From IMG/VR virus record IMGVR_UViG_3300011115_000269, positions 1 to 37,228 of that record: a stretch of 37,228 bases of DNA; one strand, written 5' to 3'. Made by a program: the position numbers and the translations under genes. The notes under the pieces were generated by a model. It had not been told where the DNA came from and searched no databases. It saw nothing but the letters and a program-made list of their open reading frames with translations. This document shows positions 8,848 to 15,821 of the stretch, piece after piece (position 1 is the first letter of the stretch; each line of letters starts with the position of its first letter). Source of the DNA: a virus.

Positions 8848-8999
8848 TCAACTTCTTTCTCTAATATATCGGCTTTGTCTTCAATCAAATCACTAAATCT
8901 TTCTACCAGTTCCTCGCTTGTTATTTCCAGCAGTTCCAGCAGGTCTAGTTCTGGTAGTTGTTTTAGTCTTTCCCTTATTTCCGGCAGTGTTAACGGCAT
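8844..8999 (-). CDS. Small acidic helical protein upstream of the reductase
   Basis: A 51-aa Leu/Glu-rich protein (MPLTLPEIRERLKQLPELD, then LLELLEITSEELVERFSD). This pattern resembles small proteins I recall next to nucleotide-metabolism or replication genes in cyanophages and related phages. The function is unknown. An in-frame upstream ATG at 9047 exists, but the start at 8999 is where the conserved-looking part begins. It overlaps the C-terminal tail of the glycosyltransferase gene in another frame by 107 bases and is coupled to the reductase by ATGA. Confidence 0.65.
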   Translation of the reverse strand: MPLTLPEIRERLKQLPELDLLELLEITSEELVERFSDLIEDKADILEKEVE

Positions 9000-9960
9000 C
9001 GCATACTTGCTCCTTCTTAAAATGTTTGAGTGCTTTTTTGAGACCATCTTCCCACTTATCGAACCACACAGTCTTCATCGTATCATACCAATACGTAGTA
9101 TTCAACTTAGGATACCATCTCCAGCAAGATAATTTCTCGCCGCCAATTAAATTAGCGACAGGAACACCTACCGAGCCAGCGATATGTGCAATAGCAGAAT
9201 CAACAGAGATAACTCCGTCCAATGCTTGAACTTTGTCAGCTGTATCAACCCATAAATCGGAAGTAAAATAACCACCTTCTTGTTGCAGATTAACCCAGTC
9301 AAACTCAGGATGTTCAGAGATGAACTTATCCATGATTTCTTTAGGCATCTGCTTTGCCTTCATGTTCCAACTTGTGTTGGTAGTGGTATAACAGTATCCT
9401 ATCATAGGTTTATCTCTTTTTTCTTGATGTAGGTCAAGATTTCTGAAGATACCTTCTGCACCATAAATGTGCGGAACTGGCTTAGCTTCCATAACTCCAT
9501 GTTCCATAAGGCAATATGGCAAGGACATTACTTTAAGACGAATACCGTTCTTGATAGGCTGTTCCATGTCATAAAAACCGTCATGGTTAGGCAGCCTACG
9601 AAGCAGCTTCAGAATCTGTCTTGGGAACGCTAATTTAACTGACTTAGCACCGGCTTCCTTGAGCAACGGAATAAAGCGACTGAACTGAATCATGTCGCCC
9701 CAGCCAGCTTCGCACCAAACAACAATGTTCTCGCCTTTGATGCTCATCCCCGGAATCCAGACACGCATCTTATCAAAGTTGTTTTTAACACCGTACACTG
9801 GTGTCAAGTTCGGAAGAGAACGAAGCTCATGGAGATACCAACCATATTCCCAGTTCCCTTCTTTGATTAAACGCTGACCTTTCTGATAAGCCGGATTAGC
9901 GTCTTCTTGATTCGTGATACCGTAGAAGTTAATCCGTCGATGTTTGTTTAATTCAACCAT
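8893..9960 (-). CDS. GT9-like glycosyltransferase (heptosyltransferase-type fold)
   Basis: A 355-aa protein. Residues 78-105 (ENIVVWCEAGWGDMIQFSRF) match the N-terminal Rossmann motif GEQGLGDxIQFARY of glycosyltransferase family 9-like proteins. Residues 249-272 (GVISVDSAIAHIAGSVGVPV) match their C-terminal donor-site motif VISVDTAxAHLAGALGKPV, followed by the usual WRWYP-type segment. The donor and acceptor are unknown: host LPS, virion protein or DNA are all possible. The last 35 residues (TAGNKGKTKTTTRTRPAG) are basic low-complexity and overlap another gene. The start is in overlap with the DUF3310-like gene. Confidence 0.75.
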   Translation of the reverse strand: MVELNKHRRINFYGITNQEDANPAYQKGQRLIKEGNWEYGWYLHELRSLPNLTPVYGVKNNFDKMRVWIPGMSIKGENIVVWCEAGWGDMIQFSRFIPLLKEAGAKSVKLAFPRQILKLLRRLPNHDGFYDMEQPIKNGIRLKVMSLPYCLMEHGVMEAKPVPHIYGAEGIFRNLDLHQEKRDKPMIGYCYTTTNTSWNMKAKQMPKEIMDKFISEHPEFDWVNLQQEGGYFTSDLWVDTADKVQALDGVISVDSAIAHIAGSVGVPVANLIGGEKLSCWRWYPKLNTTYWYDTMKTVWFDKWEDGLKKALKHFKKEQVCDAVNTAGNKGKTKTTTRTRPAGTAGNNKRGTGRKI

Positions 9961-10273
9961 AATATTTATCTTTTACATCGTCGTAGTGTGTAATCAAATA
10001 CTCAATGTAGTGTTGTGCTTTCTCTAAATCCTGACGACCTGCTTTGTAAGGAAAGCGGAGAATGTACTTCACGACATTAGCCGACCACGGGTCAAGACCG
10101 TAAGCAGCCATGATGTCCCACGGCTGAATAGCAGCTACTTGGTAGTGACTGCCTCCTACTTGTTTCTTTTGTGCATCTTTCTCTTCAAAGTAGTTTGCTA
10201 AGTAGATAACTTTGTTTTGTTCACCGCCACACTCGTCACGGTTTGTTTCTTTTAAATAATCCCAAGTACTCAT
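9953..10273 (-). CDS. DUF3310-like protein (nucleotide-kinase-associated family)
   Basis: A 106-aa protein. The core KKQVGGSHYQ, AIQPWDIMAAYGLDPW, VVKYILRFPYKAGRQDLEKAQHYI is the signature of the DUF3310 (SaV-like) family common in phages. Family members are annotated as nucleotide-kinase-like, but the activity is unproven. It starts by ATGA overlap with the exonuclease gene and ends overlapping the glycosyltransferase start. Confidence 0.85.
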   Translation of the reverse strand: MSTWDYLKETNRDECGGEQNKVIYLANYFEEKDAQKKQVGGSHYQVAAIQPWDIMAAYGLDPWSANVVKYILRFPYKAGRQDLEKAQHYIEYLITHYDDVKDKYYG

Positions 10274-11010
10274 ACTAATCCTTTAACTTGTGCTTTGTGT
10301 GTTTTCTCGGCTTTGACCGCTTGACTCCAACTTCCGCAAGCCTTGCACTGATAACGTTGATATGTGCCAACAGACGAAATAGCAGTTCCACGCTTTTGAA
10401 GTCTAGGTTCAGAACAGGTGGGGCAAACAGGACTATTGGAAAAAAGATTATGATTAGGATGGTGTTTAATCCATGAAAACAGACGACGGTAAAGAGATTC
10501 CAACAACACGACATCTTGAACGTTATACGTTTCCATAATCTTCCAAGCATCTTTATCGCCTTTCATGCACTTCGTCCACAGCTCCATACCAGCGTGTTCT
10601 GTCTTCTTACCTAAGCCAAGACGCTGAGATACATAGTCTAGCTTGTTAGAAGGAAACTTAAACTGGCTACGAACCACACGAAGTAAATCAATTTGTTTAT
10701 AAGGTGATGGTGGATTATAATCAAATAAGAGGAATTCCTTGTTAAGTGTAGGAATGTCGAACTTAGTACCGTTATAATGCACCACAGCGTCAGCTTCGTC
10801 GAGAAGTCCATGAATACCTTTTAGCATAGCCTTTGGCTTAGATTTATGTACAGAATCAAACATCACTTCATCACTGTCAAGCCACTTAGCAGCCCAGCAG
10901 AGGATGTTAGACGAATCAATAATATGATTCGGTGATATGTTCTGGTCCCAGATTCCCCAGACATACGCAGTCATTGGAGATGTCTCGATGTCTAGCAGAA
11001 GTATCTTCAT
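10270..11010 (-). CDS. DEDDy 3'-5' exonuclease with C-terminal zinc ribbon
   Basis: A 246-aa protein. The RNase H-like exonuclease core shows DIE near the N-terminus (LLLDIETSP, Asp7/Glu9), HYNGTKFDIPTLN at about 79-91 and YNVQD (Y-x3-D) at about 168, which makes it a DEDDy type. A C-terminal CPTC...CKAC pair suggests a zinc ribbon that binds nucleic acid. The polymerase encoded upstream has its own exonuclease domain, so this is probably a repair or processing nuclease. I chose ATG 11010 because it overlaps the stop of the 37-aa gene (ATGA). An ATG at 11022, preceded by GGAAAG, is an alternative. Confidence 0.83.
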   Translation of the reverse strand: MKILLLDIETSPMTAYVWGIWDQNISPNHIIDSSNILCWAAKWLDSDEVMFDSVHKSKPKAMLKGIHGLLDEADAVVHYNGTKFDIPTLNKEFLLFDYNPPSPYKQIDLLRVVRSQFKFPSNKLDYVSQRLGLGKKTEHAGMELWTKCMKGDKDAWKIMETYNVQDVVLLESLYRRLFSWIKHHPNHNLFSNSPVCPTCSEPRLQKRGTAISSVGTYQRYQCKACGSWSQAVKAEKTHKAQVKGLV

Positions 11011-11120
11011 AGGATGTTCCATTGTTGGTCTTTCCAGAAATAAATCTTACCGTCGTCGCCTAAGCCTAAGACAGTGAAATTCTCTTGGTTGCCGATAGTT
11101 TTCCATTCAACGATATTCAT
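11007..11120 (-). CDS. Small phage protein, 37 aa
   Basis: A short gene supported by context. Its ATG (11120) overlaps the stop of the upstream gene as ATGA and its TGA (11009-11007) overlaps the ATG of the exonuclease as ATGA, filling the only gap in this run of coupled genes. The peptide (MNIVEWKTIGNQENFTVLG, then LGDDGKIYFWKDQQWNIL) alternates hydrophobic and polar residues like a small beta-sheet protein. The function is unknown. Confidence 0.65.
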   Translation of the reverse strand: MNIVEWKTIGNQENFTVLGLGDDGKIYFWKDQQWNIL

Positions 11121-11386
11121 TTGAACTCCTTACCGCAACCGAATACACAAGTACCTTGAACACAATCAGGACAACCACGAACAGGCTCATCTTCTTCGTC
11201 ATCAAAGTCAAACGATAACTGTGGTGACACAGTGATGTCGTAGCCGTAGAGCATAGACACAGCTTTCTCATGAATCTCTGTCACACGGCTGTGTGATTCA
11301 CCGTCAGGAAGATTTACTGTCAACAGGACACGAGTTCCGCCGTCTTCGTCTTCTTCGTACTCGCTAAAATCAAAATGTAATCTCAT
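11117..11386 (-). CDS. Small acidic protein with Cys cluster
   Basis: An 89-aa protein. An acidic N-terminal two-thirds (EYEEDEDGG, DFDDEEDEP) is followed by CPDC-x4-C-x3-C near the C-terminus, probably a zinc site. It may bind protein or nucleic acid, but no family was recognised. The gene lies one base downstream of the nuclease gene and is coupled to the 37-aa gene. Confidence 0.7.
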   Translation of the reverse strand: MRLHFDFSEYEEDEDGGTRVLLTVNLPDGESHSRVTEIHEKAVSMLYGYDITVSPQLSFDFDDEEDEPVRGCPDCVQGTCVFGCGKEFK

Positions 11387-11387
11387 T

Positions 11388-11732
11388 TTATTTTCCTTTC
11401 AATTTTGCTACTAAATCAAAAAAGTGTTGTGCATCTATTAACACTAAAGGTTTACTATTGTTTTGTTTCAACACAACTAAAGGCTCAATCAATCCATGTG
11501 TACAGGCTTGTTCGTAGTCTTTGTATACTGCGATTGCTTTTCGATTCTTGCACTCCACTGTGTAAGTGAATAACTCACGAGCTGCAGAAGATAGTTGTAC
11601 ATCTTCCCCACCTGCACCCATGCTTGTAGAACGAACATCATCAGTGCTGAGCGTAGGGAACCTCTGGAGTATCTGGTCTCTCACCCACTGCTGAAGTTTG
11701 CGTCCCTTTGCTTTCGCTGATTGCGGTGTCAT
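11388..11732 (-). CDS. PD-(D/E)XK nuclease, candidate Holliday-junction resolvase
   Basis: A 114-aa protein. The pattern GGEDVQLS (Glu43, Asp44) followed by YTVECKN (Glu60-Cys-Lys62) is a minimal PD-(D/E)XK active site. A helix with DYEQA follows, as in small resolvase-type nucleases. In T7-like phages a nuclease of this fold (endonuclease I) resolves junctions and degrades host DNA, and the position beside exonuclease and polymerase genes supports a similar role. The start at ATG 11732 was chosen over an upstream non-ATG extension. The first 92 bases overlap the end of the Ntn-hydrolase gene in another frame. Confidence 0.7.
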   Translation of the reverse strand: MTPQSAKAKGRKLQQWVRDQILQRFPTLSTDDVRSTSMGAGGEDVQLSSAARELFTYTVECKNRKAIAVYKDYEQACTHGLIEPLVVLKQNNSKPLVLIDAQHFFDLVAKLKGK

Positions 11733-12192
11733 TTCGTTTCCATATAAAAGGTTTATTATGTTGTAGTGTATAGACTTTGACAGGCTCACCAGAATACAGT
11801 TCACTTTGACACGCAGCCCACACTGCTTCTTCAGCGGTATGTCCTAATGCTAGTACAGCTAACGCAGCGTTTGCCCCGTTACCGATAGCATCATAAGATG
11901 TGACATACCAGAAGTTAAGAGTTCTATCAGACAGCATCAAACCATCGTCAGTAAGCAGCATAAAATCAGCATCTTCGGTTTCTTTAATGACAGGCGGTTT
12001 GCCTTTCTTTCCGTCTAAGAACCACTTATGCACAACTTGAATACTGCGTACATCTCCGGCTCCAGCAAGCCATCCTTGAGGAACTTTAAACACTTTATCT
12101 TGATTGAAGGCTTTAGTGTTTGAATCGTCATCAGAAACCTGACTATCAGCCACGATAAGCCGTCTGCTCCAATCTCCTACTATTGTTGTCAT
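11641..12192 (-). CDS. HslV-like Ntn-hydrolase (proteasome-type peptidase)
   Basis: A 183-aa protein whose first 145 residues align with bacterial HslV. It begins MTTIVG, so Met removal would expose Thr2 as the N-terminal nucleophile. VADSQVS supplies Asp16, DKVFKV supplies Lys33 (HslV T1, D17, K33), and WLAGAG corresponds to the oxyanion region. Residues 99-142 (YDAIGNGANAALAVLALGHT, then a VYTL strand) match the HslV C-terminal half. The gene has no HslU partner, so it may act alone, with a host ATPase, or in another N-terminal-nucleophile reaction. ATG 12192 overlaps the 5'-exonuclease stop (ATGA). Residues 154-183 overlap the next gene. Confidence 0.82.
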   Translation of the reverse strand: MTTIVGDWSRRLIVADSQVSDDDSNTKAFNQDKVFKVPQGWLAGAGDVRSIQVVHKWFLDGKKGKPPVIKETEDADFMLLTDDGLMLSDRTLNFWYVTSYDAIGNGANAALAVLALGHTAEEAVWAACQSELYSGEPVKVYTLQHNKPFIWKRNDTAISESKGTQTSAVGERPDTPEVPYAQH

Positions 12193-12863
12193 ACAGGCGG
12201 ACTCCATACTTGGTTTTCTTCCCGAAGTATCCAAAGAAGACGACCATTCTCAACGACACGGTCTAGGTTATTGTCATAGGCTGCTAAGACAACATCGTAC
12301 ATTTCTTTTTCTGTTTTGCAATCAGCAAGCATCTTCTTAGATTTAACAGGACCGATACCGGCTAGTCCAATGATGTTGTCAACCTTATCGCCAGTTAACA
12401 TCTGCAGATAGAAATTGCGTATTGCTTGTTCTTCGGTAATGACGTACTGCTCTTCACGCACGAAGTTGTAATGATTACCACGAATCATGTCGAGGTCTTT
12501 GTCTAAACTGACAATGATTGTCTCTTCAGGGTCGTGTTTGTAGGCTTCAATACCAAGTTTGTCGTCAGCTTCGATACCTTCTACTTCGATGAATCCCCAT
12601 GACTTTTGCATATATTCACGGAGTAAACCAAAGTGGTAAGGCTTATCTGCTTTACGAGTTCCTTTGTACGGAGCAGTAACGGCAACTTCATTTCTGAAGT
12701 TACCTTTACCGGTCAAATAGCCTTCGACCTCATCGACAGGAAGGTTCACGTAGAGATTATCCAAGAATTCAGATAGACGAGCTAAAGCAAACTCTGCAGG
12801 GTCTCCTTCGGAAGCAAATCCGAAACGGTAAACCAAAATATCCGCATCGACGAGGGCTTTCAT
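12189..12863 (-). CDS. 5'-3' exonuclease (FEN / T7 gp6-like)
   Basis: A 224-aa protein. Acidic metal-binding residues appear in order: MKALVDADI (Asp6, Asp8), EGIEADDKLG at about 95-104, and VSLDKDLDM at about 118-126. A helix-hairpin-helix region follows (GDKVDNIIGLAGIGPVKSKK, about 157-176). It should remove RNA primers and degrade host DNA for nucleotide recycling. It is coupled to the SSB-like gene by TAATG and to the Ntn-hydrolase by ATGA. Confidence 0.9.
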   Translation of the reverse strand: MKALVDADILVYRFGFASEGDPAEFALARLSEFLDNLYVNLPVDEVEGYLTGKGNFRNEVAVTAPYKGTRKADKPYHFGLLREYMQKSWGFIEVEGIEADDKLGIEAYKHDPEETIIVSLDKDLDMIRGNHYNFVREEQYVITEEQAIRNFYLQMLTGDKVDNIIGLAGIGPVKSKKMLADCKTEKEMYDVVLAAYDNNLDRVVENGRLLWILREENQVWSPPV

Positions 12864-13288
12864 TACAGTGCTATCTCGTCGTCAAGTTGCTCATCAGCAG
12901 TCGCTGAGTCTGCGTTGTAAACAACGAGGTCAGTGATAGTGATTTTAACTAGTGATGGAGATACACCCTTCTTGGCTTGCCACTTCCACTCGTAAGGTTT
13001 AATCATGGCTACGCACTTAGAACCATTACCAACAGCTTCGGTAATCTCTTTACCGGACTTGTCGAAAGGTTTGATTTCGTAGTTGCTCTTCGCTGTCAAG
13101 AACCAACCTTTTTCTGGTTTGTCAGGACGCTGACGAGGATTGAGACCTGCTTGCTCTAACGCACTTACAGCCTCTTTGGAAAGATTACAGAGGTCAACTT
13201 GATATTTACCTGACATCTCTGATTTCTTATTGAAGAAAGCCCATTGAACTTCGGCTTCTAACTTGATTGGTTTTTCTAAATTACTCAT
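12863..13288 (-). CDS. Single-stranded DNA-binding protein (gp2.5-like)
   Basis: A 141-aa protein of beta-rich character with many Trp, Phe and Lys residues (VQWAFFNKKSEM, IKPYEWKWQAKKG). It ends in an acidic tail with a terminal hydrophobic residue (TADEQLDDEIAL), the feature by which T7 gp2.5 and bacterial SSB contact polymerase and helicase. Its place between polymerase and exonuclease genes fits. A strong upstream signal (AAGGAGC before ATG 13288) suggests high expression. Confidence 0.8.
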   Translation of the reverse strand: MSNLEKPIKLEAEVQWAFFNKKSEMSGKYQVDLCNLSKEAVSALEQAGLNPRQRPDKPEKGWFLTAKSNYEIKPFDKSGKEITEAVGNGSKCVAMIKPYEWKWQAKKGVSPSLVKITITDLVVYNADSATADEQLDDEIAL

Positions 13289-13320
13289 ATAATGCTCCTT
13301 AAATATACTGCATGATTAAA

Positions 13321-13530
13321 CTACTGAATTGTACCGCCAAACTGCTCAAACACATCCATACCGTCTAATGTTCCGCTTTCGATAGCTTCATAAGCATCAG
13401 CTAATAACTCCAGCGTGTCATCAATCGTTACAGAAGTCCCTACTGAGTAAGTGTTATCTTCAAACAAAGTGATAACAACTTCTCCAACCTTTGTTAATTC
13501 TTTTCCGTCCATTAGGTTACTCACTTCCAT
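13321..13530 (-). CDS. Small acidic phage protein, unknown
   Basis: A 69-aa acidic protein with a beta-rich first half (GEVVITLFEDNTYSVGTSV) and a helical second half. The family was not recognised. ATG 13530 lies inside the last codons of the HNH gene upstream. ATG 13512 would give a 63-aa product (MDGKELTKV) and may be the original start if the HNH gene was inserted. Neither has a strong ribosome-binding site. Confidence 0.6.
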   Translation of the reverse strand: MEVSNLMDGKELTKVGEVVITLFEDNTYSVGTSVTIDDTLELLADAYEAIESGTLDGMDVFEQFGGTIQ

Positions 13531-13901
13531 TTTTTTAGATAATTCAATGCTGCTTCTACAGTTGATATACTATCCTGCAGTAAACCTAATGCTCGATTAC
13601 AGTTATGACAAAGTAAATCACGAACTTGACCAGTTTCATGGTCATGGTCAACCACCAAAGTTTCTGTGTGTCCGTTGTTTCCTATCACAAATCCGTCTGA
13701 ATAGCATATCATACATTTATGATTTTGCAAGGTCTTTTTCTCTTCGTATTGTGTTTCGGTAATACCATAATTTCGCTTGTAGTAGGAGTTCTTTCCTCGA
13801 CATTTCGATGAGCAGTACTTCTGTGACGGAGCTTCAGGAGTATATTCGACAGCACAGGTCGGACAACTTTTATTCCTAAAATATTCGTTAGGATATTTCA
13901 A
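13521..13901 (-). CDS. HNH / endonuclease-VII-type nuclease, downstream of polymerase
   Basis: A 126-aa protein. An N-terminal zinc knuckle (CPTCAVEYTPEAPSQKYCS, then SKC) is followed by CMIC and the endonuclease VII core LVVDHDHETGQVRDLLCHNC, then NRALGLLQD. This is the His-Asn-His and Cys-pair arrangement of the T4 endonuclease VII fold, widely used by phage homing nucleases. It overlaps the polymerase stop as ATGA. Together with the gene at 15516-15821 it brackets the polymerase gene. A homing role is inferred. Confidence 0.85.
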   Translation of the reverse strand: MKYPNEYFRNKSCPTCAVEYTPEAPSQKYCSSKCRGKNSYYKRNYGITETQYEEKKTLQNHKCMICYSDGFVIGNNGHTETLVVDHDHETGQVRDLLCHNCNRALGLLQDSISTVEAALNYLKKWK

Positions 13902-15550
13902 TGACTTTCACTCCAGTTATTACCAATATGGTACTCAGCGTCCATCGGACACCGTGTTTTCAAAACCACCCCCGCAGTCCTTGCCGCTTCGACACAGAGT
14001 TTTCCAACACGTTCAGCGTCGGCTTCCGCAACTTCAATCTGTATTTCATCGTGGACCCATGCAACAAGTCGATGAGATATTTTGCACCTGTTGAGCATCT
14101 TAGTTGTTTCGACAATCCACTGCTTAGATACGATTGCTCCAGCACCTTGTAGCAGGGTGTTGACCGCTGAATGTGCGGAACGAATGTTAAGTCTCCTGCC
14201 GTCAAGACCCGGAATTGACCCTTTTGCAGACAGCCTTTCAACCTTCTCACGAAGTTTCTTGAGTTTTGGCATTGCTTTGAGATACCGATTAATAACGGCT
14301 TGTCCTTCTTGCGGTGAACAACCAAGAATCTGACCAATTTTTGCGCCGCCCGCCCCGTAAAGAAATGCGAATCCAAAACGCTTTGCTTCGCCCCTTGTGG
14401 AAAGACCTGCCGCTTCCCTGTTTTTCTCATGGATGTCCCCTGATAATAAAGTATTAGTGTAATCGTCGTCCTGCATATAATGAGCTAAACAACGCAGTTC
14501 TAACTGAGCTAAGTCTACCCCGACTAGCTTGTTTCCTTTGTCAACAATCCACAACGCACGACATTCTTTGCCGTACACTGCGTCCATGTTAGGAACTTGT
14601 GCCATGTTAGGACTCATGTGTGTTGCTCTTCCGCTAATGGCTCCATTAGTGATAACACGACCGTGTACCCTTCCATCTTCTTTAACCGCTTCTAGCCACG
14701 ATTCTACCTGTGCTATCCGCTTCTGAAGCATTAGATACTCGGCGATGGCTTTCGCTTCGGGGAAGTCGAGACCTTCGAGTGTGGTTTCATCGACGATGAC
14801 GCTACCTTTTTCGGTGTGCTTCGTGGGCTTCCAGCCTTTTTCGATGAGCCTTTCGGCAATTTGCTTACGACTTCCGGGGTTGAAGGGTTCAACGATGTCC
14901 CGAAGAGGCTTGCCTGATGTCTTGTGGACTCTACCAGAAGTGACTTTGGCAGGAAATATGACCTGCATTTCAGTTTGAATAGTATCCAGCTTAGTTTTAA
15001 GTTCAGCCAAAAGCTGTAAAGCACCGACTTCATCAAGTTTAAATCCTGCTCTTTCTTGCTTCGTGATGATGGCTTGTACTTCGTGTTCGAGTTTGACACT
15101 TTCTTCCGAGAATTCATTTGTTTTTAACTCCTGTGTTAAATGTTGATACAACTTTGCTAAAACTTCTACATCGTTTACACAATATTCTATCATCTGCTCA
15201 AGAGTATGTGTTTTTAAATCAAAGTCGTTGAACTCAGTCTTCGGATATCCGAGTCTTTCTCCCCACGCTGCGAGACTGTGTCCGTTTTCTATCGACGGAT
15301 TTAGTAGTCTTGATATTACTAAGGTGTCCTTTACCTGTGACATCCGAATTTTCGTATTCCATAGCTTGTTCAACAGAGGAAAGTCGAACGCTATCCCTGA
15401 GTGAGCTACCAAAATATCGTCCTTTATATAGTCCCAAAATCCGCTTGGAGTTTTCCATACTTTTATCTCGTTTGTTTCGATATGTTTCGTCACACAACAC
15501 CATATCTTGTCGTGACTAAGTGTTGTTTCTATGTCCAGTGCTATTGTCAT
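13898..15550 (-). CDS. Family A DNA polymerase with 3'-5' exonuclease
   Basis: A 550-aa replicative polymerase, shorter than T7 gp5 (about 704 aa). The proofreading domain begins at once (ALDIETT, Asp6/Glu8; HSGIAFDFPLLN at about 49-60; YCVNDVEVL). The polymerase domain has motif A VGVDLAQLELR (Asp346), motif B RGEAKRFGFAFLYGAG (Arg386, Lys390, Phe394) and motif C VHDEIQIEV (His500-Asp501-Glu502). Phe394 is at the place of E. coli Pol I Phe762, a residue class reported mostly in lytic phages. The first 35 bases lie inside the upstream HNH gene and the stop overlaps the downstream HNH gene. Confidence 0.95.
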   Translation of the reverse strand: MTIALDIETTLSHDKIWCCVTKHIETNEIKVWKTPSGFWDYIKDDILVAHSGIAFDFPLLNKLWNTKIRMSQVKDTLVISRLLNPSIENGHSLAAWGERLGYPKTEFNDFDLKTHTLEQMIEYCVNDVEVLAKLYQHLTQELKTNEFSEESVKLEHEVQAIITKQERAGFKLDEVGALQLLAELKTKLDTIQTEMQVIFPAKVTSGRVHKTSGKPLRDIVEPFNPGSRKQIAERLIEKGWKPTKHTEKGSVIVDETTLEGLDFPEAKAIAEYLMLQKRIAQVESWLEAVKEDGRVHGRVITNGAISGRATHMSPNMAQVPNMDAVYGKECRALWIVDKGNKLVGVDLAQLELRCLAHYMQDDDYTNTLLSGDIHEKNREAAGLSTRGEAKRFGFAFLYGAGGAKIGQILGCSPQEGQAVINRYLKAMPKLKKLREKVERLSAKGSIPGLDGRRLNIRSAHSAVNTLLQGAGAIVSKQWIVETTKMLNRCKISHRLVAWVHDEIQIEVAEADAERVGKLCVEAARTAGVVLKTRCPMDAEYHIGNNWSESH

Positions 15551-15821
15551 TGATATACTCGATTGCCTTTTGTAATACTGCTATATTATCATTAAAAAAC
15601 CCAAGACCTGCATTACATTTATTACACAACAAACCACGATATTTTCCTGTTGTATGACAGTGGTCTACATGAAGTCGTTTGTGTGGCTGTTTGTCTTCGT
15701 GTTCTCCGCACAAGTAACAACTATACGCTTGTTTAATACGCTCTTGTTCATAAACTTCTGCACTAATACCCAAGTTACTGTTGGCTGACCATCTGTTGTA
15801 GTTGATGTTTTCATTTTTCAC
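15516..15821 (-). CDS. HNH / endonuclease-VII-type nuclease, upstream of polymerase
   Basis: A 101-aa protein. CYLCGEHED, then LHVDHCHTTGKYRGLLCNKC and NAGLGFFND form a complete endonuclease VII-type core. It starts at GTG 15821, overlapping the stop of the upstream small gene, and its last 11 codons overlap the polymerase start. The core is closely similar to those of 34919-35338 and 13521-13901, so these look like members of one mobile family within the same genome. Confidence 0.85.
   Translation of the reverse strand: MKNENINYNRWSANSNLGISAEVYEQERIKQAYSCYLCGEHEDKQPHKRLHVDHCHTTGKYRGLLCNKCNAGLGFFNDNIAVLQKAIEYINDNSTGHRNNT

Noticed and set aside
8710-9132. Plus-strand open frame of 140 codons
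   Set aside because: It lies opposite the reductase, 51-aa and glycosyltransferase genes, and its product is a Ser/Leu-rich antisense-type sequence with no start signal.
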